Positions 24,442 through 34,354 of a stretch of DNA of 64,000 nucleotides are shown here, piece by piece. The notes beneath the pieces were generated by a model that was given only the letters and a program-made list of their open reading frames with translations, was not told the DNA's origin and made no database searches. A program made the position numbers and the translations under genes. How positions within the stretch are numbered: the stretch's first letter is position 1; every line of letters begins with the position of its first letter. Origin of the DNA: Chitinophaga flava (GTDB lineage Bacteria > Bacteroidota > Bacteroidia > Chitinophagales > Chitinophagaceae); the NCBI RefSeq assembly GCF_003308995.1, contig NZ_QFFJ01000002.1, positions 1,922,001 through 1,986,000 on the forward strand. Direction: 5' to 3'.

Positions 24442-26664
24442 TCAATCGATGAATAGTTTTGTCACGGCGGCTGTATCCATGGCCCATTGGGCGGTATATG
24501 TCTCATCGGCTTGCAGACTATCAGTTATCTGTAGTTCTTGCGCAGCGGCTTTTATTTCCAATAATTGACCAATGCTCAGTTTCTGGTCCAGTTTACGCAG
24601 GATTCCCTGTACGTTATTGGCTCTCAACCCTTGAACAACCTGGCCTTCGAAAGGCATCTCCAGCCAGATGATAGTGGCAGCAGCCACATCCAGCACTCCG
24701 AATGCCAGCCCTTTGGTCAGTCCTTTTGTGATGCGCACCTGGTGCTGTACGCAGGAAGGATCATAGGCCACGCCTGTTTTTTCGGAGATCTTCATTTTAT
24801 GTGCACTGTTCATCCATCCGACTACCATTTCAGGAACAAGTGCCCCTGCAGTGTAGGCGTTACAGGTGAAGGTGACATAACGGGCGCCAGCAGCTGCCAG
24901 TACGGGCAGGTCCAGCTCTATGTATTCGGCAGTACCTGTCTGGGCTGGTATATAGCGGATGTCTCCACTATGCAGACAACCGGTTGTCTGTAATTTGGCG
25001 AAAGAGCAGAAGTCTATACTATCTTCATAGCTGATATGACAGCTCAGGTCCATATCAAGGTGCTGGGCAGGCATTCCTTTACCCCACTGCATAAACAGCC
25101 TCACCTTGTCGCCTTGCACTGGAAAACGGGTCCCCATCAGGGTGGCAGACAGATCCTGTATTTGTTCGCTACGGTCGCCAATGGCGAGCGGTATACGGAA
25201 TAAAGCAGGATCTATATACATCGTACGGGCATCTGTTGGGACGGCTGCAAAACGTTTTTTAGTAGCAGTCAGACAAAGGTTGGTTACTGCCTGCTGCATC
25301 TGCTCCAGCTCCTGTTGGTCATACAGCGCCAGCAGTTTGTTAGGCTGCAGTTGTTTGACCGTACCACCACCCAACGGTTTCACAAAACGGATCGCCTGAT
25401 GGTCGAAGTAATAGCTGGCATACATCTGCAGGGTAAACAACAAGCGTGCAGGCACTTTATCGGCTACCTGCGAAAACGCGCTGATGGCTGCTTCCGGGCC
25501 AAACCACAACATATTGGCAAACAAGGAACGGGCAAACATCCCCGGACGCTGCTGCAGCAGATAAAACGTGCTGGCTGCATCACAGCGTAACCGAAACTGG
25601 TTCACTCTTGCCTGCCATACTTCATAATCACCACGGTAAAATCTGTCCATGATCGTTTGCAGTTGCTCAAAACCCGCACGCTTGCTGTATTCCGCAAGGC
25701 GCAGCGCTCTGATAAAACGTACCCACATCTCACGTTGAGGATGCATGTCTGCACAGATCTTCGCTGCATCGGCAGGCAGGGCATTCATCCATTGGGCTAC
25801 CATTAAAGCCTGTTTACGTCCGTATTTCAACTTCAGGGAAGCTTTGACGGATGTTTTGGCTTCCGTTGTTTTAGGGTATGCCAGGTGCTGCTGGTTACGT
25901 TGCTGACGGCGTGCCACGGTCTTAGGGCTTACCAGCTGCAGGAAGCCGGTGTGTTTGTACCAGAGGTACCGTAAGATATCTGTTGGGGTATTAAAGAGAT
26001 GTTGCGCCGCTGTTGCCTGGTCCTGCTCAATCAGGATGTCTACCACCATCATAAGGGTTTCTTTGATAGTGATTTTTACTGCCGGCATCGGAAGCGTAGC
26101 AAGCAGCTGCCGCAGGCTTTCCTGTTGCGTAGCATCCAATGCTGTTTTTGAGGCCAACAGGTTTTTGAGGAACTCAGTGGCATCATCATCGGTCCAAAGC
26201 TCCAGTACCCGCAATTTGCTGGCTTGTCCTGAATACACTGCTGTAGCGGTTTCCAGAGGCATCCCACAGAAAGGGCAGCCATTGTATCGTTCCAGCGGAA
26301 ATGTATCAGGTGGGATCAGATGCCCACAGGCCAGTCTGGTACCACCGCTAAGGCCCAGCAGATTGGTGAAGTAGGTAATGATGTGGTCTGCGGTGGTTTC
26401 ACCGGTAGGCTCGCTCCAGTTTTTCACCAGCGGAGCCCAGTTTAAACCTACGCCCATCACTTTCCGCAGGTGCCGCAGTATCTGGGCATGATAGTCAGGG
26501 GTAGTATGCTGAAGGGCATGTAACAATGGTTCGGATATCGTATAGCCAAGTTTATTCAAACCGGCAACCAGCGCGGCTGTAGCCAGGGTCATGTTCTCAG
26601 TGGATGCCTTGGAAGAAACATAGATGGCTTGCTGCCGTATGGCTACGGATAAAATGTTGTTCAT
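24442..26664 (-). CDS. RING-like and TerD-like protein (MXAN_6230/SCO0854 type)
   Basis: A 740-aa cytoplasmic protein. I recognise the layout of the MXAN_6230/SCO0854 family: an N-terminal helical part, a small zinc-finger of RING type (LACGHLIPPD, then CPFC: Cys113, His115, Cys130, Cys133), a long helical middle region (about 140-520) and a C-terminal part that looks like a TerD fold (about 545-735; LDMDLSCHI, LHSGDIRYIP, EYIELDLPVL). TerD proteins bind calcium and belong to tellurite/stress systems. The function of the fused form is not established. There are no other ter genes in the window. Confidence 0.72.
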   Translation of the reverse strand: MNNILSVAIRQQAIYVSSKASTENMTLATAALVAGLNKLGYTISEPLLHALQHTTPDYHAQILRHLRKVMGVGLNWAPLVKNWSEPTGETTADHIITYFTNLLGLSGGTRLACGHLIPPDTFPLERYNGCPFCGMPLETATAVYSGQASKLRVLELWTDDDATEFLKNLLASKTALDATQQESLRQLLATLPMPAVKITIKETLMMVVDILIEQDQATAAQHLFNTPTDILRYLWYKHTGFLQLVSPKTVARRQQRNQQHLAYPKTTEAKTSVKASLKLKYGRKQALMVAQWMNALPADAAKICADMHPQREMWVRFIRALRLAEYSKRAGFEQLQTIMDRFYRGDYEVWQARVNQFRLRCDAASTFYLLQQRPGMFARSLFANMLWFGPEAAISAFSQVADKVPARLLFTLQMYASYYFDHQAIRFVKPLGGGTVKQLQPNKLLALYDQQELEQMQQAVTNLCLTATKKRFAAVPTDARTMYIDPALFRIPLAIGDRSEQIQDLSATLMGTRFPVQGDKVRLFMQWGKGMPAQHLDMDLSCHISYEDSIDFCSFAKLQTTGCLHSGDIRYIPAQTGTAEYIELDLPVLAAAGARYVTFTCNAYTAGALVPEMVVGWMNSAHKMKISEKTGVAYDPSCVQHQVRITKGLTKGLAFGVLDVAAATIIWLEMPFEGQVVQGLRANNVQGILRKLDQKLSIGQLLEIKAAAQELQITDSLQADETYTAQWAMDTAAVTKLFID

Positions 26665-26740
26665 GATATGTAGAATTATAATCAGATAATCTTGTTGCTA
26701 TTTTTATCCAAAAAAAGAAGTAAGCAACAATTGACCTTAA

Positions 26741-26776
26741 CTATGATAACTATGATAACTATGATAACTATGATAA
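26741..26776. repeat. Four tandem copies of CTATGATAA
   Basis: Exact 9-bp units at 26741, 26750, 26759 and 26768, followed by a degenerate fifth unit (CTGTGAAAT) and by looser AATCGTAG(A/T)AGTAA motifs to about 26840. The array lies 77-112 bases upstream of the RING-TerD start codon, in its promoter region. Confidence 0.85.
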
Positions 26777-26883
26777 CTGTGAAATGATTGTGATGAGAAA
26801 CCGTAATCGTAGAAGTAATCGAACCATAATCGTAGTAGTAACTTTTACTTGACCGTTTCAACAATACAAAGATGCAGATACAT

Positions 26884-26904
26884 GTGCGCAGTCTTTTTGC
26901 GCAC
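26884..26904. promoter_or_regulatory. Inverted repeat in the 398-base gap before the HPP gene
   Basis: GTGCGCA and TGCGCAC are separated by seven bases. The surrounding gap (26665-27062) otherwise holds the tandem repeat array and T-rich tracts (GATTTTTTTTGATTTTTTTGATT at about 26920-26942) and no gene that I can support. Confidence 0.35.
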
Positions 26905-27062
26905 TATAATTTTAACTGTGATTTTTTTTGATTTTTTTGATTCTCCTGATGTGGGGAGATTGATTTTTTATGAGAAGGAAGGATGATATTTTTTAAATCT
27001 CTGTTGTAAAAGTGCATTCATCCTATATAATTTTACGCCGCGATTATTATATTATTCAATCA

Positions 27063-27677
27063 ATGCAAATAACAAAAAGAGGTCTTCGCTCATCAGGAGC
27101 ATCAAAAAAAATCAGAAAAATCACAGTTCATAGGGGCATACGCATCGCGCGTTATGTGGTGTACCGGGAAACCCTGATTGACAAAAAAAATATCTATTGG
27201 TCATTTATAGGAGCCTTTATAGGCATAGCTTCCATCGGGTTGCTCAGTTATTATTATATGGCTATAAAGGATAATCTTTTCCTGATAGGCTCTTTCGGGG
27301 CATCAGCTATTTTGATCTACGGGCATACACAAAGTCCGTTGGCACAGCCGCGTAACCTGGTTGGCGGGCATATCCTGAGTGCCATCATCGGCGTAACAGT
27401 ACGGTATCTCATTCCCTGGCCGGAGTGGGAGTGGCTGGCTTGTTCGCTGGCGGTGGCTTTGTCCCTGATTGCGATGCAGATAACCAAAACAGTACATCCG
27501 CCGGGCGGCGCGACAGCCTTGTTGGCCATCGCTGGTTCGCCCGCTATCCGGAAGCTCGGATTCTGGTATGTATTATCTCCTGTAGCGAGTGGTGTCGCTA
27601 TCCTGTTGGTGGTAGCGGTGGCAGTCAATAATATGACCGATATCCGGAAATACCCTGATAAAGGCAAATGGTTTTAA
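27063..27677 (+). CDS. HPP family integral membrane protein
   Basis: A 204-aa inner-membrane protein with four to five helices after a basic N-terminal stretch. The family motif HPPGGATALLAI is present, and FLIGSFGASAILIYGHTQSPLAQPRNLVGGH matches the other conserved block (AxPRN). HPP proteins are linked to nitrite or anion transport in some organisms, but this one has no informative neighbour. The ATG at 27063 is preferred over 27012. The stop overlaps that of the convergent gene by four bases. Confidence 0.88.
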   Translation: MQITKRGLRSSGASKKIRKITVHRGIRIARYVVYRETLIDKKNIYWSFIGAFIGIASIGLLSYYYMAIKDNLFLIGSFGASAILIYGHTQSPLAQPRNLVGGHILSAIIGVTVRYLIPWPEWEWLACSLAVALSLIAMQITKTVHPPGGATALLAIAGSPAIRKLGFWYVLSPVASGVAILLVVAVAVNNMTDIRKYPDKGKWF

Positions 27678-29113
27678 TCTGTTTTTTTATGATATAGGAC
27701 CGTGTCGGAGGCCAGCTTTTCAAGCTGGTAGCCGCCGGTATCGATCCTGAGCTGTGGCAGCTGCTGTTGTAGTGACTGCAGGGCATTGTCATGTGTAGTA
27801 CGCTGATAAAGGTACAGCTGTTCCAGTTTTTTGTTTTTAGAGAGAGTAGAAAAAAAAGTGGGATTAAGCGTGGTGCCGCTTAGATTCAGGTAACGCAACT
27901 CCTGACAGGTTGCCAGCGGACTACCGTTATTTCCTTTGATGGCCGTGTGTTTCAGTTCCAGTCTGGTAAGCGCAGCCAGTTTACCGATGGTAGCCAGCGC
28001 TGCATCTGTAATGCGGGTACCGGACAGGTCGAGCCATACCAGCTGGGCTTTTAGCGGTAGCAACAACGTCATGTCTTCATCGCCAAAACCAGCGGCATTG
28101 ATACAACTTATAGTAAGATAGTGGCTGTTGGCCGCTACTGGCAATACTTTCACACCTTTAGCTTCCAGGGCAGCCAGGCTTCCATGGTCAGCTGCTGCTA
28201 CATCAGTGGAAGGTACATATTCATTATGGTCTAGGGCTTTCGCTGGCATCATCGCTTCCAGCACCAGCTGTATACGGGGTGTGGCTGGCAGTTCTTTTAC
28301 TGTTTTACCTGCGGGCGCTCCCTGGGCTATCCACCAGTACAACAGTTCCAGCTCCCGAGGGGTGAGCTGTGGTTTGCCTTTGGGCGGCATGCGGTGCTCA
28401 TCGTTATCAGGTAGTACCAGTCGTTTGAATAGCTCACTTTCTTCCGGCATGCTGTCTTTCAATACAGGACCATGTTCCCCGCCCTGGCGGATGAGGGCCA
28501 TGGATTCGAGTCGCAGTCCTCCTTTAAGTTTTTGTGCATTATGGCAGCCATAGCAGCGGCTGGATAATACAGGCATCACCAGGTCTTCGTATACCCTGGC
28601 ATCCCCGATATTCGTATAGGTGGCTACGTTATCTGCCGGCTTTTTGCTGCCAGTAAATGATTGCAGGGCTGGTGGCATAGCCTGAAAGAGATAATCATCG
28701 CCATGGGTCAGGGAGCCGCCATAGTGGCCGGCAGCGCCGACCATCAGTATCAGTACGATGAAGAGTGGCAGCTCTGCTTTGGACCAGCGGCCCTGGCGTG
28801 TATTGACCAGCAACAACAGTACGCTGATAACGGCCACGCCTATACCGAGCCACTGATGGGTGGATAGCAGATGATCATCATAACCACCATCGAGCGAAAG
28901 CAGGTAGCCTGCCACACAGCTGGCGATGGCAGAGAGGGCGGCAGCCAGCAGTAGTACGGGCAGGGCTGTACGAAGTGCTGCCCGTTTACTGTTGCGGGCC
29001 AGCAATGCCAATATAAAAGTAATGATCAGGACGCCTATGGGCAGGTGTACGATCAGCGGATGTATCCTGCCTATAAACAGGTTCCAGTTTCCGGAAGCAG
29101 CTAATAATCTCAT
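27674..29113 (-). CDS. DUF2231 membrane protein with cytochrome c and leucine-rich repeats
   Basis: A 479-aa membrane protein. Residues 15-130 contain four helices of DUF2231 type (RIHPLIVHLPIGVLIITFIL). A periplasmic cytochrome c segment (planctomycete type) holds the heme motif CYGCH (187-191) with MPPKGKPQLTPREL for the distal methionine side. The last 170 residues are leucine-rich repeats (LVWLDLSGTRITDAAL, LTRLELKHTAI, LRYLNLSGTTL). Its ATG overlaps the TGA of the upstream isomerase gene (ATGA), so it is translationally coupled. It probably passes electrons from the periplasmic sugar oxidation set into the membrane. Confidence 0.85.
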   Translation of the reverse strand: MRLLAASGNWNLFIGRIHPLIVHLPIGVLIITFILALLARNSKRAALRTALPVLLLAAALSAIASCVAGYLLSLDGGYDDHLLSTHQWLGIGVAVISVLLLLVNTRQGRWSKAELPLFIVLILMVGAAGHYGGSLTHGDDYLFQAMPPALQSFTGSKKPADNVATYTNIGDARVYEDLVMPVLSSRCYGCHNAQKLKGGLRLESMALIRQGGEHGPVLKDSMPEESELFKRLVLPDNDEHRMPPKGKPQLTPRELELLYWWIAQGAPAGKTVKELPATPRIQLVLEAMMPAKALDHNEYVPSTDVAAADHGSLAALEAKGVKVLPVAANSHYLTISCINAAGFGDEDMTLLLPLKAQLVWLDLSGTRITDAALATIGKLAALTRLELKHTAIKGNNGSPLATCQELRYLNLSGTTLNPTFFSTLSKNKKLEQLYLYQRTTHDNALQSLQQQLPQLRIDTGGYQLEKLASDTVLYHKKTD

Positions 29114-30027
29114 TTTTTTCCGTAGCGCTGTTTGAGTTGATGCATCATGTATACATTGATGTCCCACTGGTTGGCAAGTGGCTGACGGGTATACGGCAGC
29201 ACAGGCATATAGTCGGCAGGCCCGAATTCCGTAAGTATGGTGAGTGGTTTGCCTGCGGCCTGATGACGTTGCACTACCTGGTCCCACCAGTTGAAATGAG
29301 CTTTCACTGCGTTGGCCCATTCGGGTGCGCGCGGATCATTCACCTGCGGGCCTTCGGGATGGCCTATGCGTGCATGGATATGACCGGTGCGTTCCAGCGC
29401 TTTGGCCACAGTGGTTGCCTGGTCTTCAAGCAACGACTCATGTACATTGCACCAGTGGGAGATGTCCAGGGTAAGCCGCAGATCAGGCTTAGCCTCGATG
29501 AACTGCCGGGCGATATGGGCGGCAAACAACATGCGGGAACGGTGTGTTTCGTGATAGATGGGAATGCCCGTCCGTTGTGTGATGCGGGTGGAGATATCGA
29601 TGAGGGCTGTATTCTGTTCAAAGGAAAAATAATCCTTACCAGACTGGGTATTGATATACAGCGGCCGCGGTCCATTGCTGGTGGCGGCTGTCAGCATGTT
29701 CTCATACTGAGTGGCATGTTTCGTATAGTCGCTATCGTGACCACCGCAGAGGTATCCTACCTGCAGCTTATATGTAGTCAGGGCGTCAAACAAAGCTTCC
29801 TGTGCTGATTTTTCGGATGGCCACCATAACTCTATGCCGTCGTAGCCGGCTTGTTGTGCGTCGCGGCAGAAGTCGTATATGCTGCCACCATAGCCCCAGT
29901 TGGTAGCCATGACAATGAGCCGGAAGCCGTTGGCCGGGGCTGCGGCAAAGGAGGGCAGAGATGCCAGGCATAAAGCGCCGCTCATTACGGCGGACTGTTT
30001 TAGGAAAGTTCTTCTGTTGGAATGCAT
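29110..30027 (-). CDS. Secreted sugar isomerase/epimerase-like TIM-barrel protein
   Basis: A 305-aa protein with a twin-arginine signal (NRRTFLKQSAVMSGA, cleaved near AFAA) and a xylose-isomerase-like TIM barrel. Metal and substrate residues are visible in YDGIELWWPS, IYHETHRSR, LTLDISHWCNVHES, HIHARIGHPEG and ILTEFGPADY. In this family such enzymes isomerise or epimerise sugars or keto-sugars. It sits 15 bases after the DUF1501 gene and its stop overlaps the next start. It is the third gene of the operon starting at 34289. Confidence 0.88.
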   Translation of the reverse strand: MHSNRRTFLKQSAVMSGALCLASLPSFAAAPANGFRLIVMATNWGYGGSIYDFCRDAQQAGYDGIELWWPSEKSAQEALFDALTTYKLQVGYLCGGHDSDYTKHATQYENMLTAATSNGPRPLYINTQSGKDYFSFEQNTALIDISTRITQRTGIPIYHETHRSRMLFAAHIARQFIEAKPDLRLTLDISHWCNVHESLLEDQATTVAKALERTGHIHARIGHPEGPQVNDPRAPEWANAVKAHFNWWDQVVQRHQAAGKPLTILTEFGPADYMPVLPYTRQPLANQWDINVYMMHQLKQRYGKK

Positions 30028-30042
30028 GCGAGAATAGCTGTT

Positions 30043-31536
30043 TTAGGCTAATATGGGAGTGATTACTTTTCCGCCTACGTCTGTAAGCCGGAAGGGACGG
30101 CCCTGGAAATGATAGGTCAGTTTTTCATGGTCAAAGCCCAGCTGTTGCAGGATGGTGGCATGGATATCATTGATGGCGACTTTCCCTTTAACGGCGGTAT
30201 AACCGATTTCATCGGTTTCTCCCCAGGAAAATCCTTTTTTAATACCGGCGCCGGCCATCCACATGGTAAAAGCTTCTACGTGATGGTCCCGCCCCAGGAA
30301 AGGCGTGTCTTTACCATCGCGGTTTTCCTGCATAGGGGTGCGGCCAAATTCACCGCCCCATACCACCAGGGTTTCGTCTAGCAGACCCCGTTGCTGCAGA
30401 TCTTTCAGCAGTGCGGTAATAGGTCTGTCTATCTCTCTGCATTTATTACGGAAGCCATAGTCGATAGCCAGGTTTTCGTCGGTGCCGTGGCTGTCCCAGC
30501 CCCAGTCGTACAGCTGCACAAAACGAACGCCTTTCTCTACCAGCTTACGTGCCAGCAAACAGTTGTTGGCAAAGGATTCCTTGCCAGGCTGGGTGCCGTA
30601 CATTTCGTGTATATAATCCGGTTCCTTGTTGATGTCCATTACATCGGGAACGGATATCTGCATTTTATAGGCCAGCTCGTACTGTGCAATACGGGCCACT
30701 GTTTCAGGGTCACCGAATGTTTCATATTCCTGCCGGTTGATATCATTGATGGCGGTGATGGATTGTTTGCGGAGATCGCGGCTCATGCCTTCCGGATCAG
30801 TAAGAAACAGTACAGGATCACCTTTGGTGCGGCATTGTACGCCTTGATAAACAGAAGGAAGAAAACCGCTGCCCCACACGCTTTTACCTGCATCCGGTGT
30901 TTTACCTCCGGAGGTGAGCACCACAAAACCAGGTAGGTTACTGTTTTCGGTGCCCAGGCCATAAGTCACCCAGGAGCCTATGCTGGGCCTTCCCAGCCTG
31001 GCACTGCCGGTATGCATGAGCAGCTGGGCAGGGCCGTGGTTGAACTGGTCTGTCTGCACAGCTTTGAGGAAACTCACGCCATCGGCCATGGTCGCAAAGT
31101 GTGGCAGATGATCGGATATCCATGCCCGTGATTCGCCGTGCTGTGCAAATACTGCCTGTGGCCCCAGCATTTTGGGTACGCCTCTGATAAAGGCAAAACG
31201 TTTGCCTTCCAGCAGGGAGGGCGGACAGAGCTGGTTATGTAGTTTCTGCAGCTCGGGTTTGTAGTCAAATAATTCCAGCTGCGAAGGTGCGCCGGCCATA
31301 TGAAGGTAGATAACGCTTTTGGCTCTGCCAGGGAAATGCGGTGCTTTGGGCGCCATCGGATCGAGGTTGATATCAGGCTGTTGATGTGCACTGCTGCCGC
31401 AGCTGCTGAGCAGGAAAGAGCCCAGGGCCGCGCTGCCCAGGCCGGTCACACAGTTCAGCAGGAAATGCCTGCGGGTAATATAACGCAGCGTCTCCTGGTT
31501 GGCTTCACGGATCAGTTTTTCGTGTAGACTGGACAT
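30043..31536 (-). CDS. DUF1501 family protein (sulfatase-like fold)
   Basis: A 497-aa exported protein. The N-terminus has a twin-arginine-like TRRHFLLNCVTG followed by a possible lipobox (LLSSC, Cys46). The rest is DUF1501, an alkaline-phosphatase/sulfatase-like fold: SVIYLHMAGAPSQLELFDYK, VFAQHGESRAWISDHLPH, VQLYDWGWDSHG, LVVWGGEFGRTPM and FLGRDHHVEAFTMWMAGAG hold the expected Asp and His residues. DUF1501 genes nearly always follow DUF1549/DUF1553 genes, as here (20 bases downstream). The reaction is not known. Confidence 0.92.
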   Translation of the reverse strand: MSSLHEKLIREANQETLRYITRRHFLLNCVTGLGSAALGSFLLSSCGSSAHQQPDINLDPMAPKAPHFPGRAKSVIYLHMAGAPSQLELFDYKPELQKLHNQLCPPSLLEGKRFAFIRGVPKMLGPQAVFAQHGESRAWISDHLPHFATMADGVSFLKAVQTDQFNHGPAQLLMHTGSARLGRPSIGSWVTYGLGTENSNLPGFVVLTSGGKTPDAGKSVWGSGFLPSVYQGVQCRTKGDPVLFLTDPEGMSRDLRKQSITAINDINRQEYETFGDPETVARIAQYELAYKMQISVPDVMDINKEPDYIHEMYGTQPGKESFANNCLLARKLVEKGVRFVQLYDWGWDSHGTDENLAIDYGFRNKCREIDRPITALLKDLQQRGLLDETLVVWGGEFGRTPMQENRDGKDTPFLGRDHHVEAFTMWMAGAGIKKGFSWGETDEIGYTAVKGKVAINDIHATILQQLGFDHEKLTYHFQGRPFRLTDVGGKVITPILA

Positions 31537-31556
31537 ATAGTTTCAGTTTAACGTGT

Positions 31557-34289
31557 TTACGATTTTGTCAGAAATTCATCCAGGTTCATGATGGCATTGG
31601 CTACCACAGTAAGAGCCGCCAGCTGGGCCATCTGTGGTGTTGTGTCCTTGTATTGCAGCAGCGCTTTGGCAGCTGCCGGCGATTGCCGGTACTGCTGCAG
31701 GGCGCTTTGATACAGCCGATGTAGCACGGCCAGTTTGTTGTCGGGCAAAGAACGACACATAGCTGCCTGATAACCCCAACGGATACACGCAGTGGCATCG
31801 TCATGGCCGTTGCTGAGCATCTGTTGTGCCAGCGCCCTGGCTGTTTCCACATATACGGGATCGTTGAGTGTCGTCAGTGCCTGCAATGGAGTATTGGTAC
31901 GGATGCGGCGTTGCAGGCATACTTCTCTGCTGGAACCGTCGAAAGAGATCATAGAAGGGTAAGGGCTGGTACGTTTCTGGAACACATACAGGGCACGACG
32001 GTACTGGTTGCCGTCCTGCGCCTGTTTCCAGTATTCACCGCTCCACACAGTTTGCCAGATGCCTTCCGGCTGGTAGGGCATTACGCTGGGGCCATGCAGG
32101 TTGCGGTTTAACAGACCACTGACAGCCAGTGCCTGATCTCTTACTTCCTCTGCAGTAAGTCTGAAATGCGGTCCCCTGGCCAGCAACCGGTTAGCAGGAT
32201 CTTTTTCCAGCAGGGCCGGTGTGGTGGTAGCATCCTGCTGATAGGCGGCCGATAGTACAACATCGCGCAGCAGTTTTTTCACACTCCAGTGGTGATCGTG
32301 CATAAACCGGTAGGAGAGCCAGTCCAGCAACTCCGGATGAGACGGCAGGAATCCCTGGGAGCCTAAGTCTTCCACGGTTTCTACAATACCAATACCGAAT
32401 ACCTGCTCCCAGAGCCGGTTGACCATCACTCTCGCAGTAAGTGGATTGGCAGGGTCAGTGATCCAGCGGGCCAGCCCCAGCCGGTTACGGGGCGCATTAG
32501 CCGGAAATGGATTCAGTGAATGTGGTACATCCGGTGTTACTGCTTTGCCTTTCACCATCCAGTTGCCCCGCTCAAAAACATGCGTGGTGCGCTGCATGGA
32601 AGGCGGGTTTTCTATCATCACGGGAATATCCTGTGGTTGCTGGTTGATAAGTGCCAGCAGCGATGCATTCACAGCATCATATCCTTTTTGTCCTTTGCCG
32701 GGAAGATCTTCCCGGAAAGCAAACCACTCCACCATACATACCGGGTCGGCAGGCTTCAGAGAAGCATTACGAAATACGAAGTAGAGATCATGGGTACCGT
32801 TGGTGGCGGGAAGCGGAATAGTTATCACCTGTCTGTCTTTGGTGGGCGCCAGTGCCTGTGTAAAGTATACAGGCCCGCGCAGGCTGTCCAGCCGGCATTC
32901 CAGCGTGCCTCCCTTGTTGCCGGTCCAGTAGTTCATCAGCAGCTGTGTTTTGCCACCGGTGGTTTGTGCAGGCAGCCGGCAGCTGCCGTTATGCCGCACA
33001 CCAAGATATTTGGTATCGTATAAAGAGCCGTTCACATAACGATCGCAGTCGTGTGCATGTACTTTAGGCTCCAGCACTTTCAGGAAGTGGGCCACGTCTG
33101 TCACCTGTTCGTTGTTGCCGTATTGTTGTACCCAGGCGCTGATACGGTTTACTTCGTGGATACCCAGACTGTCGTAGAAGCGCAGCTTGGGATGTTCCAT
33201 ATGGGTATCTTCATCGCGGGTATTGTTCATGAAGGCGAGTAGCTTGTAGTAGTCTTCAAAGCGGAAGGGATCATAGGGGTGGCTGTGGCATTGTACGCAG
33301 CCAATGGTGACGCCCTGCCATACTTCCATGGTAGTGTTGATACGGTCCATGACGGCGGCGGTGCGGAACTCTTCATCCTGGGTGCCGCCTTCGTCGTTGG
33401 TCATGGTGTTTCTGTTGAAGGCGGTAGCGATGAGCTGATCGTTGGTAGGCGCTGGCAGCAGGTCGCCGGCCAGTTGTTCGGTGGTGAACTGATCATAGGG
33501 CATGTCTTTGTTGAATGCATCAATGACCCAGTCGCGGTAGCGCCAGATGTTCCTGCTGGCGTCTCTTTCATAGCCTTTGGTATCGGAGTAGCGGGCGAGG
33601 TCCAGCCACATGGCGGCCCAGCGCTCGCCATAGTGGGGCGATTGCAGCAGGGAGTCCACTATCCGCTGGTAGGCAGCGGGACTGTGGTCTGCGCTGAAAG
33701 ATGCAGCCATGGCGGGTGTAGGCGGCAGCCCGGTAAGGTCGAAGCTTACGCGGCGCAGCAGCGTCATAGGATCGGCTGGCGGTGAAGGTTTTAATCCTTC
33801 GGCCTGCAATCTGGCGATAATAAACCGGTCTATATCATTGCCGCTTTTGATATTTACATCGGGCACAGGCAATGGTTTCAGGGGTACATAAGCCCAGTGT
33901 TCTCCCCATTGGGCACCTTCTTTTACCCAGCGGGTGAGGATGTCCACTTCTGCTGCGCTGAGTGGTGCTCCTTTCTGTGGCATCCTTTCTTTTGGGTCTT
34001 TACAGGTAAGGCGGCGGATAAACTCACTCTTTTCCGGATGGCCGGGGATGATGGCGGGTTTGCCGGATTTGGTATTGCCAAGGGCTTCTTCCCGGAAAAG
34101 CACGCTGAAGCCGCCATTCTGTTTTACGCCGCCATGGCAGCTGATACAATGTTTGTTGAGAATAGGTTTGACTTCCGCGCTGAAGTCGGTGCGCTGGCGG
34201 GACTGGCAGGCCGTTAGCAGTATGCTGCCGGTAATCACCAGCGCAGTTGCGGCCCTGAACGTGGATAAGGAGCGCATAAGTTTTTTCAT
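31557..34289 (-). CDS. DUF1549/DUF1553 protein with N-terminal cytochrome c
   Basis: A 910-aa lipoprotein (signal with Cys28). An N-terminal planctomycete-type cytochrome c domain carries CISCH (48-52) with RMPQKGAPLSAAEV. DUF1549 follows (about 150-350; RRVSFDLTGLPPTP, MWLDLARYSDTKGYERD) and contains a second heme-like motif, CVQCH. A ConA-like/beta insert (about 430-530) and DUF1553 (about 600-860; RLGLARWITDPANPLTARV, VNRLWEQVFGIGIVET) complete it. It is the first gene of a four-gene operon. The family is widespread in Planctomycetes and Verrucomicrobia and is thought to serve periplasmic sugar oxidation, but no activity is firmly assigned. Confidence 0.93.
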   Translation of the reverse strand: MKKLMRSLSTFRAATALVITGSILLTACQSRQRTDFSAEVKPILNKHCISCHGGVKQNGGFSVLFREEALGNTKSGKPAIIPGHPEKSEFIRRLTCKDPKERMPQKGAPLSAAEVDILTRWVKEGAQWGEHWAYVPLKPLPVPDVNIKSGNDIDRFIIARLQAEGLKPSPPADPMTLLRRVSFDLTGLPPTPAMAASFSADHSPAAYQRIVDSLLQSPHYGERWAAMWLDLARYSDTKGYERDASRNIWRYRDWVIDAFNKDMPYDQFTTEQLAGDLLPAPTNDQLIATAFNRNTMTNDEGGTQDEEFRTAAVMDRINTTMEVWQGVTIGCVQCHSHPYDPFRFEDYYKLLAFMNNTRDEDTHMEHPKLRFYDSLGIHEVNRISAWVQQYGNNEQVTDVAHFLKVLEPKVHAHDCDRYVNGSLYDTKYLGVRHNGSCRLPAQTTGGKTQLLMNYWTGNKGGTLECRLDSLRGPVYFTQALAPTKDRQVITIPLPATNGTHDLYFVFRNASLKPADPVCMVEWFAFREDLPGKGQKGYDAVNASLLALINQQPQDIPVMIENPPSMQRTTHVFERGNWMVKGKAVTPDVPHSLNPFPANAPRNRLGLARWITDPANPLTARVMVNRLWEQVFGIGIVETVEDLGSQGFLPSHPELLDWLSYRFMHDHHWSVKKLLRDVVLSAAYQQDATTTPALLEKDPANRLLARGPHFRLTAEEVRDQALAVSGLLNRNLHGPSVMPYQPEGIWQTVWSGEYWKQAQDGNQYRRALYVFQKRTSPYPSMISFDGSSREVCLQRRIRTNTPLQALTTLNDPVYVETARALAQQMLSNGHDDATACIRWGYQAAMCRSLPDNKLAVLHRLYQSALQQYRQSPAAAKALLQYKDTTPQMAQLAALTVVANAIMNLDEFLTKS

Positions 34290-34354
34290 TGAGCTATGTA
34301 AAAGTAATCGTCCGCTTGCACTAACCGGATAGAGGATTTGCTGAATATGATGGA

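Noticed and set aside
26682..26864. Open frame encoding repeated Val-Ile-Ile on the minus strand
   Set aside because: Produced by the 9-bp tandem repeat in a promoter region; no coding character outside the repeat.
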